From: MGBC163016 sp964518575
Lineage (GTDB): Bacteria; Actinomycetota; Coriobacteriia; Coriobacteriales; Eggerthellaceae
DNA length: 64,000 nt
Direction: 5' to 3'
Assembly (NCBI GenBank): GCA_964518575.1
Contig: CAZFGW010000007.1
Span: forward strand, 1-64,000
Of this stretch, positions 36,967-44,877 are shown piece by piece (positions within the stretch are counted from its first letter, which is position 1; each line of letters starts with the position of its first letter). Position numbers and translations under genes: made by a program. Under the pieces are notes generated by a model, which saw only the letters and a list, made by a program, of their open reading frames with translations, made no database searches and was not told the DNA's origin.

Positions 36967-37975
36967 GGGTGACTCCTTTTTGGAAGATGCATTGCGGAAG
37001 ATACCTGTTTGAAGCACGGTCAAACGCATAGAGGGCTTTGAGCGTTTTGTTGCTGATAACCGAGATCATCTCATTATCTACAGCCGGCTCATCCGACTCG
37101 CAGATGCCTGAAGTACACGAACAGACCGCCGTGAATGGATCGCGGATATATTCGTGCAATAAAACCTGATCTGCCGGAAGAGGGGCGCCGTTGTCGATCA
37201 TGCGCGAGAGAGGCTCGTGAGCATAGAAGAACCGATAGCCGAGCAGCGCCACCGGGTCTAAGGCAGCAGATGGCCCTTCTTCGGCGAACACGTCCAAACT
37301 GACGCACTCGCTCAAGGGAAGGTTGCCTGACCGAAGGCGCTCAAGCGCACCTAAATGAGCAGGAACGCCCAGCTGCCTTCCCAGATCCCGTGCAATCGAG
37401 CGAATGTAGGTGCCTTTCGAAACACTGAGATCGACGACCCATGAAAGCGTCGTGTTGTCCTCATCAGGTGCAAGGGAGACTAGGTGCGCTGAGGAAATCT
37501 CGATCTCACGCGGTTTCAGATCGATGATCGTGCCGCTGCGTGCTTGTTCATACGAGCGCTTTCCGTTCACCTTGATTGCACTGTATACCGGCGGGAGTTG
37601 CTTTTGTCTGCCAATGATTGATGAAAGCGCACGCTCGGCGAAGGCACGCTCCCCAAACTGAGCGGGCACCTCCCCCGCTTCAAGAACGTCCCCTTCACTA
37701 TCATCGGTATCAGTCGATGCACCGAAGGTGATGGTTGCGCGGTAGAGTTTGTCATGGGCGCAAAGGTAGTGATCGAGCCGCGTTGCTGGTCCCACCATCA
37801 CCAGAAGCACCCCCGATGCCAGAGGATCGAGTGTTCCTGCATGACCGACGCGCCGCTCACCCGTGATATTCCTCACGCGGTTGACAACATCATGTGAGGT
37901 CATCGTGGCAGGCTTATCAATACCCACCACAAAAGAAAGATCCGTTTGCCCGCGCTTCAATGCATGCCCACTCAA
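36950..37975 (-). CDS. truB: tRNA pseudouridine-55 synthase
   Basis: 341 residues. The catalytic Asp is in HAGTLDPLASGVL; RSYEQARSG and KGTYIRSIARDLG are further TruB motifs. The N-terminus is GIDKPATMTSHDVVN. It makes psi55 in the T-loop of tRNAs. The start overlaps the nrnA stop by 4 bases (ATGA). The C-terminal region is longer than in E. coli and ends with a PUA-like part. Confidence 0.95.
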   Translation of the reverse strand: MSGHALKRGQTDLSFVVGIDKPATMTSHDVVNRVRNITGERRVGHAGTLDPLASGVLLVMVGPATRLDHYLCAHDKLYRATITFGASTDTDDSEGDVLEAGEVPAQFGERAFAERALSSIIGRQKQLPPVYSAIKVNGKRSYEQARSGTIIDLKPREIEISSAHLVSLAPDEDNTTLSWVVDLSVSKGTYIRSIARDLGRQLGVPAHLGALERLRSGNLPLSECVSLDVFAEEGPSAALDPVALLGYRFFYAHEPLSRMIDNGAPLPADQVLLHEYIRDPFTAVCSCTSGICESDEPAVDNEMISVISNKTLKALYAFDRASNRYLPQCIFQKGVTRGFGI

Positions 37976-38946
37976 TCTGCAAGCAATGCTTGCTTCACGC
38001 GCCGAAGCGCTTCATCAAGCGAGCAGGTAAGGGTGAATCCAGCGGCAGCCTTATGACCGCCCCCGCCAAAGGTACGTGCGAGTGCCGCAACGTCACTCCC
38101 GTCCTTCGAGCGCAGGCTTCCCCGCACGATACTGCCCTGTTCTTTCAGCATGCATGCGATGCGCACCTGTCCAAGCGACCTCAACACATCAATGAGTCCT
38201 TCGCAATCCGCACTCACAGCGCCTACACTGCTCATATCCTTGTTGCTCACCCAACTCAGAGCAATATCCGCATCCCCAATGAGCTCCAAATGCTCAAGCG
38301 CGATCTTTTCCAAAAGCACCGACTGATAGGTACGGTTCTGGAAGAAGTCGCACGAGATACGGACAACATCGGCACCCGCCGAAACCATCTGCTCGGCAAG
38401 CCTGAAAGCAACGGGTGTGGTATTGGAATACTGAAAGCGCCCCGTATCGGTCATGAGACCGGCGTAAGTGCAATGCGCAATGTCTTGAGTACGCTCGGCG
38501 CTCAGGTATGCGCAAAGCTCCCAAATGAGACACGTCGTCGAAGGCGCAAGCGGATCGCAATAGGTACGTTCGGAAAGCGGATGTGCTACCTCATGGTGAT
38601 CGATCGTGATAGTGTGTGCTGCGCGCTCGAAAAGCCCGCGAGCCGCCTCATCAATGCGATCGAGCGCGGAAACATCAACGGTGATGAAATATGTGCACGA
38701 ACACACCTCCGCAGAGCGCACAAGATCTGAAACACCCGGGAGGGTGCGCAGAGAGTCATCAAGCATATCAGGGCGCTCAATGAGTGGAGAGACACGCTTG
38801 CCAAGCCCCTTCAAGGCGTGTGTCAGCGCAAGCACCGATCCGATACAATCGCCATCGGGATTGACGTGCCCGCAGATGCAAATGTCATCCGCATCCAACA
38901 ATGCATCTGCAATGCAAGGCAACGACGAGAACGCTCCCTCAGCCAT
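37972..38946 (-). CDS. DHH-family phosphoesterase (NrnA-like oligoribonuclease/pAp phosphatase)
   Basis: 324 residues. DHH motifs I-IV are visible: GHVNPDGDCIGS, the Asp in FITVDVSALDR, TIDHHEVAHP and a later Asp in MTDTGRFQYSNT; the C-terminal DHHA1 glycine motif is FGGGGHKAAAGF. NrnA degrades short oligoribonucleotides and 3'-phosphoadenosine-5'-phosphate. Position between rbfA and truB is the classic Gram-positive/actinobacterial order. Confidence 0.92.
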   Translation of the reverse strand: MAEGAFSSLPCIADALLDADDICICGHVNPDGDCIGSVLALTHALKGLGKRVSPLIERPDMLDDSLRTLPGVSDLVRSAEVCSCTYFITVDVSALDRIDEAARGLFERAAHTITIDHHEVAHPLSERTYCDPLAPSTTCLIWELCAYLSAERTQDIAHCTYAGLMTDTGRFQYSNTTPVAFRLAEQMVSAGADVVRISCDFFQNRTYQSVLLEKIALEHLELIGDADIALSWVSNKDMSSVGAVSADCEGLIDVLRSLGQVRIACMLKEQGSIVRGSLRSKDGSDVAALARTFGGGGHKAAAGFTLTCSLDEALRRVKQALLAD

Positions 38947-38954
38947 CGCGCCTC

Positions 38955-39323
38955 TTATTCCTTGTCAAGCAGCTCGTCATAAGCGCTCATGCGCTCCTTT
39001 TCCGCGTTGATATAAGCGCCGAGCTTCTCAGCGGCGTCCACTGTTTCATCGAGATGAAAACGCAGCTCAGGTGCAACGCGCCAGTTGAGCTTTTTCGCCA
39101 TCAATGACCTGATATGCCCTCGTGATGCATCGAAAGCTGCTTCAACCGATGCATACCGGTCGGGTTCCACGCTGTAAAAGACATCGCAGTACGCCCGATC
39201 AATACTCACTTTACAACCCGTGATGGTCACCATGGAAAGCCGCGGATCAGACACGTCGAAAAGAATGATATTCGCTATGACCTCGCGTGCCTGTTCATCG
39301 ACTTTGCGATTTCCCTCTTTCAT
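38955..39323 (-). CDS. rbfA: Ribosome-binding factor A
   Basis: About 122 residues with a single KH-like fold. It helps 16S rRNA 5'-end maturation and cold adaptation. Typical segments are SDPRLSMVTITGCKVS and RVAPELRFHLDETVD. ATG at 39323 is preferred (GAGGTGAT is upstream); a GTG three codons earlier falls inside that site. It lies between infB and nrnA. Confidence 0.94.
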   Translation of the reverse strand: MKEGNRKVDEQAREVIANIILFDVSDPRLSMVTITGCKVSIDRAYCDVFYSVEPDRYASVEAAFDASRGHIRSLMAKKLNWRVAPELRFHLDETVDAAEKLGAYINAEKERMSAYDELLDKE

Positions 39324-39369
39324 TGAGATCACCTCGATAGGTTATGGAAAGACCTCATGAGAACGAGGT

Positions 39370-42105
39370 CTACTCCGTCCGTTCGACTTCCTTAACAGTG
39401 TACCCTTCGATGGTGTCCCCCACCTTGATGTCTTGATAACCTGTAATCCCAATGCCACATTCGTATCCGTGGGCAACGGTCTTGACGTCATCCTTGAAAC
39501 GCTTCAGCGAAGCGATCGTGCCGTCGAAGATCACGGTACCGTCGCGTACGACCCTGACTTTGTCATCGCGATGAATCTCACCCTCGACGACATAGCAACC
39601 GGCGATCGTACCCACCTTCGGCACCTTGAATGTCTCTCGGACCTCGGCAATACCTGTGTCCTCTTCGACGATATCGGGAGACAGAAGTCCAACGCGTGCG
39701 GCGTTGATATCTTCGATCGCTTGATAAATGACGCGATACAGCCTGATATCGACCTTTTCCTTCTCGGCTTGCTGACGCGACTTGCCTGTCGGGCGCACGT
39801 TGAAGCCGATGATGATCGCATCGGATGCTGCAGCAAGGGTGACGTCGGTTTCGGTGATGCCGCCGACCTGGGAGTGCACGATGTTGATGCGCACCTCCGA
39901 TTGATCCATTTTCGTGAAGGCATCCTGCAAGGCCTCGATCGAACCTTGGACATCGGCTTTCACGATCAGGTTCAAATCGGTCTGCTTGCCCTCCTCGATT
40001 CTGCTGAACAGATCATCGAGGCTCATATGGGTCTTGTGCTGCTGCTCTGCCAGTCTCTCGCGCAGTGCCCGTTCCTCGGCGAGTTTGCGCGCATCGCGCT
40101 CATCCTCGAACACCCTGAATTCATCGCCCGCAACGGGGACTGAATTGAGACCGAGAATCTCAACCGGGTCAGCTGGCAGCGCTTGATCAACATGCTCGCC
40201 GCGCGGATTCATGAGCGCACGGACGCGTCCATAGGACGTACCCGCAACGACCACATCGCCCGGATGGAGCGTACCGCGCTGAATGAGCACCGTTGCAACG
40301 GGACCTCTTCCCTTGTCAAGGTTCGCCTCAATGACGAAGCCGGATGCGAGCGCATCGGGATTCGCCTTCAGCTCAAGGACGTCGGCTTGCAAGATGATGG
40401 TCTCGAGCAGATCATCGATGTGGAGGCGCTTTTTCGCAGACACGTTCACGAACATGTTCGAGCCGCCCCACTCCTCAGGGATGACCTCGTATTCCGTCAA
40501 TTCCTGGCGAACGCGATCGGGGTTTGCACCGTCTTTATCGATCTTGTTCACCGCAACGACGATGGGGACATTTGCCGCCTTGGCATGGTTGATCGCCTCG
40601 ATCGTCTGCGGCATCACGCCATCATCGGCAGCAACAACAAGCACGATGACATCGGTTACCTGTGCGCCGCGGGCACGCATCGCGGTAAACGCTTCGTGAC
40701 CGGGCGTATCGATGAAGGTGATCTGGCGGTCGTTGATATTAACAACGCTCGCACCGATATGTTGGGTGATACCGCCTGCCTCACTCTCGACCACACCGGT
40801 GTCGCGGATGGCATCGAGCAAGGAGGTCTTGCCGTGGTCAACATGCCCCATGACGGTGACCACGGGAGGACGCGGCTTCAGATCATCGGCGGTATCGTTG
40901 TAGACAACGACATACTCTTCCTCCGGGGATACGACGCGCACCTTGCGCCCGATATCATCGGCGACGATTTCGATCAGGTCGTCGCTCATCGACTGCGTCA
41001 ACGTGAGAACCTGTCCCAACAAGAACAGGCGCTTGATGATGTCATTGGGCGGGACGCTCAGAAGCTCAGCAAGCTTTGCCACGGTTGCACCCTGCGGAAC
41101 CTCGACGACCGAATCGTCCAAGACAAGTTCGGGGTCAATGCCGCGCTCGATCGCCTCAGCCTCGGCGCGCTCACGCGCTTCCGCTTCACGCTTCTGCTTG
41201 CGCTTTTTGCGCCTGCCTTCGCCCTCAGAGCTGCTCGCAGCAGCAACAGCCGCACGTGCTTCTGCAAGGATTTTGTCGCGCTGAAGCTGCTCTGCCTGCA
41301 CGGCCATTTGAGCATAGCGATCCTCCGCGGGATTCTCCACTTCCATCTCGAGCTCGGGAACGATCTGATGATCCTGATGGCGCTTGCCCTTCTTGGACTT
41401 CGTGGAGCGCTCATCGGCTTTCGTCTTCTGTACACCCGCATCCTTCTGTGATTGGATGCGCGCCTGCTCCGACTCGATCTGGGAGAGCAGCGTGCTGAAG
41501 TTGTTCTTCGCCGTACTCGTCGGTTTTTTGGTTTCAGGAGCAGACTTCGCCTCAGCGCTGCGGCTGCTCTTCTTGCCCTTGTTCTTGAGCGCTTCTTCAA
41601 CGGCTTGCTTCTTGGCAACTTCCGCTGCCGTTCGCGCCGCCTTCGCCTGAGCCGCTTTTTGCGCCCGCTCACGCTCAACGCGCTCCTTTTCTGCAGCGAT
41701 CTGGCTCGCGAGGCTCGTCAGTCCTGAAGATGCCTTCGTTTCGATCTTCTTCGGCTTTTTCTTCGAAGACGTCTCCTCTTCGCTGCTACCGCGCGCCGCC
41801 TTCGCAGCCTCACGCTCGGCAAGCTCCTTTTCCACCGCCGCCTTGCGTGCTGCTTCCTCTTCGGCCTTGCGCGTTGCCTCTTCTTCCTGCTGCTTCTTGA
41901 GCTCAGCAGCTTCCTCGGCGGCAAGTTCGCCTGAACGCTGCAAGATCTCAGGCTCGAGCGCCTCGCGCACCCGGGCGATATCATCATCGGTCAGGATGCT
42001 TGCGTGGGACTTCGCAGCTATACCTACCTCATGCAAACGTGCAAGCATGTCTTTACTTGAAAGATCGTATTCTTTTGCTAATTCAAGGACACGCATAGCT
42101 GCCAT
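39370..42105 (-). CDS. infB: Translation initiation factor IF-2
   Basis: 911 residues. An N-terminal IF2_N domain (RVLELAKEYDLSSKDML) is followed by a long charged Glu/Lys/Ala-rich linker (about 60-330), a second IF2_N segment (GATVAKLAELL), the G-domain (GHVDHGKTS near 417, then DTPGHEAF and NKID) and the C-terminal fMet-tRNA-binding domains. It positions initiator tRNA on the 30S subunit. AAGGAG lies 7 bases before the ATG. It is part of the rimP-nusA-ylxR-infB-rbfA operon. Confidence 0.97.
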   Translation of the reverse strand: MAAMRVLELAKEYDLSSKDMLARLHEVGIAAKSHASILTDDDIARVREALEPEILQRSGELAAEEAAELKKQQEEEATRKAEEEAARKAAVEKELAEREAAKAARGSSEEETSSKKKPKKIETKASSGLTSLASQIAAEKERVERERAQKAAQAKAARTAAEVAKKQAVEEALKNKGKKSSRSAEAKSAPETKKPTSTAKNNFSTLLSQIESEQARIQSQKDAGVQKTKADERSTKSKKGKRHQDHQIVPELEMEVENPAEDRYAQMAVQAEQLQRDKILAEARAAVAAASSSEGEGRRKKRKQKREAEARERAEAEAIERGIDPELVLDDSVVEVPQGATVAKLAELLSVPPNDIIKRLFLLGQVLTLTQSMSDDLIEIVADDIGRKVRVVSPEEEYVVVYNDTADDLKPRPPVVTVMGHVDHGKTSLLDAIRDTGVVESEAGGITQHIGASVVNINDRQITFIDTPGHEAFTAMRARGAQVTDVIVLVVAADDGVMPQTIEAINHAKAANVPIVVAVNKIDKDGANPDRVRQELTEYEVIPEEWGGSNMFVNVSAKKRLHIDDLLETIILQADVLELKANPDALASGFVIEANLDKGRGPVATVLIQRGTLHPGDVVVAGTSYGRVRALMNPRGEHVDQALPADPVEILGLNSVPVAGDEFRVFEDERDARKLAEERALRERLAEQQHKTHMSLDDLFSRIEEGKQTDLNLIVKADVQGSIEALQDAFTKMDQSEVRINIVHSQVGGITETDVTLAAASDAIIIGFNVRPTGKSRQQAEKEKVDIRLYRVIYQAIEDINAARVGLLSPDIVEEDTGIAEVRETFKVPKVGTIAGCYVVEGEIHRDDKVRVVRDGTVIFDGTIASLKRFKDDVKTVAHGYECGIGITGYQDIKVGDTIEGYTVKEVERTE

Positions 42106-42117
42106 ATCACACTCCTT

Positions 42118-42390
42118 TTATATGTTCTCTCTCAAAGCGGGCACCTCTGACAATTCCCGCTCGATCCTCTCGTAGGTCTCATCCGCGATCTTCGTTTTCA
42201 ACGCATGTGAGAACCTACCTTGCGTGCGCGCTTTTTCAAAACACGCCTGCGAACATACATACGACCCGCGCCCAGAAAGATTTCCACGCGCATCGGACTC
42301 GATCCTTCCCGAAGGGCGTTTCACGATACGGAAAAGCTTATCCTTAGGAAGCGTCGTCCGGCACCCGATGCAGGTTCGAAGGCTGCGCAC
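42118..42390 (-). CDS. YlxR-family (DUF448) RNA-binding protein
   Basis: 90 residues with the family motifs RTCIGCR at the N-terminus and GRGSYVCSQACFEKA. YlxR/RnpM proteins bind RNA and, in Bacillus, modulate RNase P; the role here is inferred. GTG start with AAGGAG 7 bases upstream. It sits between nusA and infB as in most Gram-positive and actinobacterial genomes. Confidence 0.92.
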   Translation of the reverse strand: MRSLRTCIGCRTTLPKDKLFRIVKRPSGRIESDARGNLSGRGSYVCSQACFEKARTQGRFSHALKTKIADETYERIERELSEVPALRENI

Positions 42391-42404
42391 GCACCTGCTC
42401 CTTA

Positions 42405-43634
42405 TTACTCGTCCGCTTCGGAATGGATGCCGCAGAAGCGCGAACCCTCACGCGCATGGTTGCGGCAACGCACGCCGTCTTCGCTGACATAGGCGCAGAA
42501 ATCGTCCGTGTCGCCCTCGTCGATGAGCTCGTTGTCATTCACAAGCGGCTCACCGGAGAAGCTCGCGGACTTGATATCGATGTGCCATCCCGTAAGGCGT
42601 GCGGCAAGACGGGCGTTCTGACCCTCTTTGCCGATGGCGAGGGACAACTGATCGTCGGGAACAACCACGGTGGCGTAGTGGTTCTCAGGATCGATCACCA
42701 CACTTGATACCCGCGCTGGCGAAAGCGCATTGGCTACATAGACCGCCGGGTCATCGCTCCACTGAATCACATCAACGCGCTCGTTGCGCAGCTCCTCAAC
42801 GACCATGCGCACACGCGAACCCTTCGGACCGACACAGGCGCCGACCGGATCGAGGTTCGGCTCACGCGAGGCGACGGCGACCTTCGAGCGCGCTCCGGGC
42901 TCACGGGCGATGGACTTAATCTCCACGATACCGTCGTAGATCTCGGGCACTTCGATCTCAAACAACCGACGGATAAGATCGGGGTGTGTCCGGGAAACAA
43001 CGATAGGAGGACGCGCCTGCTCGCCGCGCGTACGGGCGCCCTCCGATGAAGGATCGCGCACATCGATGATGAGCACCTTGAGACGCTGGTTGTGACGATA
43101 ATGCTCGTTCGCGGGACGCTCATTGCGCTCAGTGGGATTGCGCTTGACGTCATAGTGCGGAAGCTCCGCTTCGACGCCGTCACGGATTTTGATAATGGTG
43201 AAATCAGGTGTGCCCTGCAAAACCGTACCCGTGATGAGATCCCCCACACGATCGGAAAACTCCTCATAGATGGTCTTGCGCGTTGCGTCGCGCACGATCG
43301 ATGCGATGACGCTTTTCGCGTTCTGTGCAGCGATGCGGGAAATATCATTCGGGGTCACATCGCGCTCTTCGAACTCGGTGTAGACGATGCTCGCCTCGCC
43401 CGTCTCGGGATCGACAACCTCTTCGCCCTCCCCTTGCGGAACGAGCTCGTAGACATAGATCTTGCCCGTTTGCCGATCGATGGTGACGCGCGCATCGTAT
43501 TCGAGATCCAAAATGCGCTCATAGCTCTTAGCGAGTGATTCTTCCAAGCGCTCGATGATGTAGAACTCGTCGATCTTGCGCTCATGAGCCAACATCTGAA
43601 GCGCTTCGATCAATGAGTACTCTTCTTCTGCCAT
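42405..43634 (-). CDS. nusA: Transcription termination/antitermination factor NusA with a Cys/His C-terminal tail
   Basis: About 409 residues: an N-terminal RNA-polymerase-binding domain, an S1 domain (GTVLQGTPDFTIIKI), and two KH domains (ACVGPKGSRVRMVVEEL and SLAIGKEGQNARLAA). The last 30 residues hold C-x9-C-x2-H-x7-C-x2-H, a spacing able to bind zinc, which is not part of the usual NusA core. ATG at 43634 is supported by GGGAGGA 8 bases upstream; a TTG six bases earlier is in frame but badly placed. NusA is known to autoregulate this operon in other bacteria. Confidence 0.95.
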   Translation of the reverse strand: MAEEEYSLIEALQMLAHERKIDEFYIIERLEESLAKSYERILDLEYDARVTIDRQTGKIYVYELVPQGEGEEVVDPETGEASIVYTEFEERDVTPNDISRIAAQNAKSVIASIVRDATRKTIYEEFSDRVGDLITGTVLQGTPDFTIIKIRDGVEAELPHYDVKRNPTERNERPANEHYRHNQRLKVLIIDVRDPSSEGARTRGEQARPPIVVSRTHPDLIRRLFEIEVPEIYDGIVEIKSIAREPGARSKVAVASREPNLDPVGACVGPKGSRVRMVVEELRNERVDVIQWSDDPAVYVANALSPARVSSVVIDPENHYATVVVPDDQLSLAIGKEGQNARLAARLTGWHIDIKSASFSGEPLVNDNELIDEGDTDDFCAYVSEDGVRCRNHAREGSRFCGIHSEADE

Positions 43635-43664
43635 GATCAAAATCCTCCCTGTTCTTATCCGTGC

Positions 43665-44150
43665 TTAAAACTCGATCTTACCAATCAGATTCGCTTTTTT
43701 AATCTTTTCGAGTAAAACATTCATCTCCTGCCCGTCGACCGAGAAAACAATTTCTCCGTCATTGCACGATACGATCGTGCCCGTGAAAGCACCTTTTCCG
43801 TCAATGCTCTCACTCAGGCGCACCTTCGCCTCTTCGCCGATGAAGCGGGCGAAATGCTCGAGCGTGCGCAGAGGTCGATCGATGCCGGGGGAAGAGACCT
43901 CAAGCGTGTAGGCACCGGGAAAGGGATCGATCGCATCGAGCAGATCCCCGATCCATGCCTGCGCGGCGGATAGTTCGTTGAACGAAACGCCGTTTTGAGT
44001 ATCGATATACACGCGGATAACAGGCGCTTTTTTCGCCCCGACGATCTCAACGGTTACGATCTCGATGCCGTTTGCGGCAGCATGTGCCTCAATGACATCG
44101 AGCAGTGACTGTTCCTTTTTCGATAGCATCCGCTTTGTGTATCCTCCCAC
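43665..44150 (-). CDS. rimP: Ribosome maturation factor RimP
   Basis: About 150-160 residues, needed for 30S assembly. The N-terminal domain has VRIYIDT-like VIRVYIDTQNGVS, then DAIDPFPGAYTLEVSSPGIDRPLRTLEHFARFIGEE-type segments typical of RimP, and a C-terminal SH3-like domain. The start is uncertain: GTG 44150 lacks a ribosome-binding site, while ATG 44129 has GGAGG 13 bases upstream. It is the first gene of the nusA-infB operon, behind a leader terminator. Confidence 0.92.
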   Translation of the reverse strand: MGGYTKRMLSKKEQSLLDVIEAHAAANGIEIVTVEIVGAKKAPVIRVYIDTQNGVSFNELSAAQAWIGDLLDAIDPFPGAYTLEVSSPGIDRPLRTLEHFARFIGEEAKVRLSESIDGKGAFTGTIVSCNDGEIVFSVDGQEMNVLLEKIKKANLIGKIEF

Positions 44151-44166
44151 CCATGCAAAGCCCCTT

Positions 44167-44205
44167 CTACAACAAAAAAAGCGGGTAAAAACCCACTTTC
44201 CGCAT
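44167..44205 (-). CDS. Possible 12-codon leader peptide overlapping the rimP attenuator
   Basis: Reads MRKVGFYPLFLL then TAG. AGAGGGAG lies about 12 bases before the ATG, longer than ideal. The frame runs through the terminator stem at 44173-44200, so a translating ribosome would melt it. No repeated regulatory codon is present. This is a reading-frame observation only; translation is unproven. Confidence 0.25.
   Translation of the reverse strand: MRKVGFYPLFLL
44173..44200 (-). terminator. Leader terminator (attenuator) in front of rimP-nusA-infB
   Basis: On the minus strand AAAGTGGGT/ACCCGCTTT (one G-T pair) encloses TTTT and is followed by a run of T. It lies between a promoter (44241-44269) and the rimP start, so most transcripts would stop here unless termination is relieved. 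No gene ends just upstream on this strand, which makes a leader function more likely than 3'-end termination. Confidence 0.75.
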
Positions 44206-44240
44206 TTGAAAAGTATTCTCCCTCTTGCTTTGCGGGTTGA

Positions 44241-44269
44241 ATACTACCATAGATGGCGCGCAAAAGCAA
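44241..44269 (-). promoter_or_regulatory. Promoter of the rimP-nusA-ylxR-infB operon
   Basis: On the minus strand: -35 TTGCTT (44264-44269), 17-base spacer, -10 TAGTAT (44241-44246). Transcription from about 44234 would reach the leader terminator after about 35-60 bases. Confidence 0.55.
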
Positions 44270-44373
44270 AACAAGCACCAGCAATCCTCTATAATCTGTG
44301 ACGCGCATGCGCTGCGTAAACGAGCGCGACGCAACGACAGGTGAGACGAAATGAGATCAGCAAAGGATCGATC

Positions 44374-44802
44374 GTGGACAAACTCATAGCACAGATCATG
44401 AAGTTCGGCGTCGTCGGCGTCATCGCGTTCGCCATCGATTACGGTCTTATGGTGCTCTTAACCGAGGTGTTCGGCGTGAATTACCTCATCAGCGCCACCA
44501 TCTCGTTCGCTGTTTCTGTGACCTTCAATTACTTCGCCTCGATGCGCTATGTATTCAAGCACAAAGAGGGCATGTCGAAGCGGCGCGAATTCATCATTTT
44601 CGTTGTGCTTTCCTTGATCGGACTATTGATCAATGACCTCATCATGTGGGTGGGAACAGGGCTTTTCGGCATCAGCTATCTCATCACGAAGCTCGTCGCA
44701 ACTTTCATTGTCATGGTCTGGAACTTCGTGACCCGCAAGATCTTCCTTGATGCCGGAGATGATCGCACGACAGAAGAAGAGCTGCTCGACAGTCTGGAAT
44801 AA
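44374..44802 (+). CDS. GtrA-family membrane protein
   Basis: About 142 residues with four membrane segments, the GtrA/DPMS flippase-like family. It starts with KFGVVGVIAFAIDYG and contains TFNYFASMRYVF, matching the conserved N-[YF]-x-x-x-R-x-[VF]-F motif. Members help to move polyprenyl-linked sugars across the membrane. GTG at 44374 has AAAGGA 6 bases upstream; the frame is open to 44341 without a good site. It stands alone between two minus-strand operons, with no glycosyltransferase beside it. Confidence 0.85.
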   Translation: MDKLIAQIMKFGVVGVIAFAIDYGLMVLLTEVFGVNYLISATISFAVSVTFNYFASMRYVFKHKEGMSKRREFIIFVVLSLIGLLINDLIMWVGTGLFGISYLITKLVATFIVMVWNFVTRKIFLDAGDDRTTEEELLDSLE

Positions 44803-44808
44803 CGCATG

Positions 44809-44838
44809 AAAAAGCCGCCTCAGGCACGCTGCGACGGC
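44809..44838 (-). terminator. Terminator after leuA
   Basis: On the minus strand GCCGTC pairs with GGCGGC (one G-T pair) around a 13-base loop and is followed by TTTTT. A second GC-only hairpin (CCCCC/GGGGG, 44857-44871) lies just upstream of it. Both sit in the short gap between the convergent leuA and gtrA genes. Confidence 0.55.
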
Positions 44839-44877
44839 ATCGTATTCTCAAGGGAACCCCCACCGGGGGGGACAAAC

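Noticed and set aside
40183..41451. 422-codon plus-strand frame opposite infB
   Set aside because: Entirely antisense to IF-2, whose G-domain motifs are intact; no domain recognised in the plus-strand frame.
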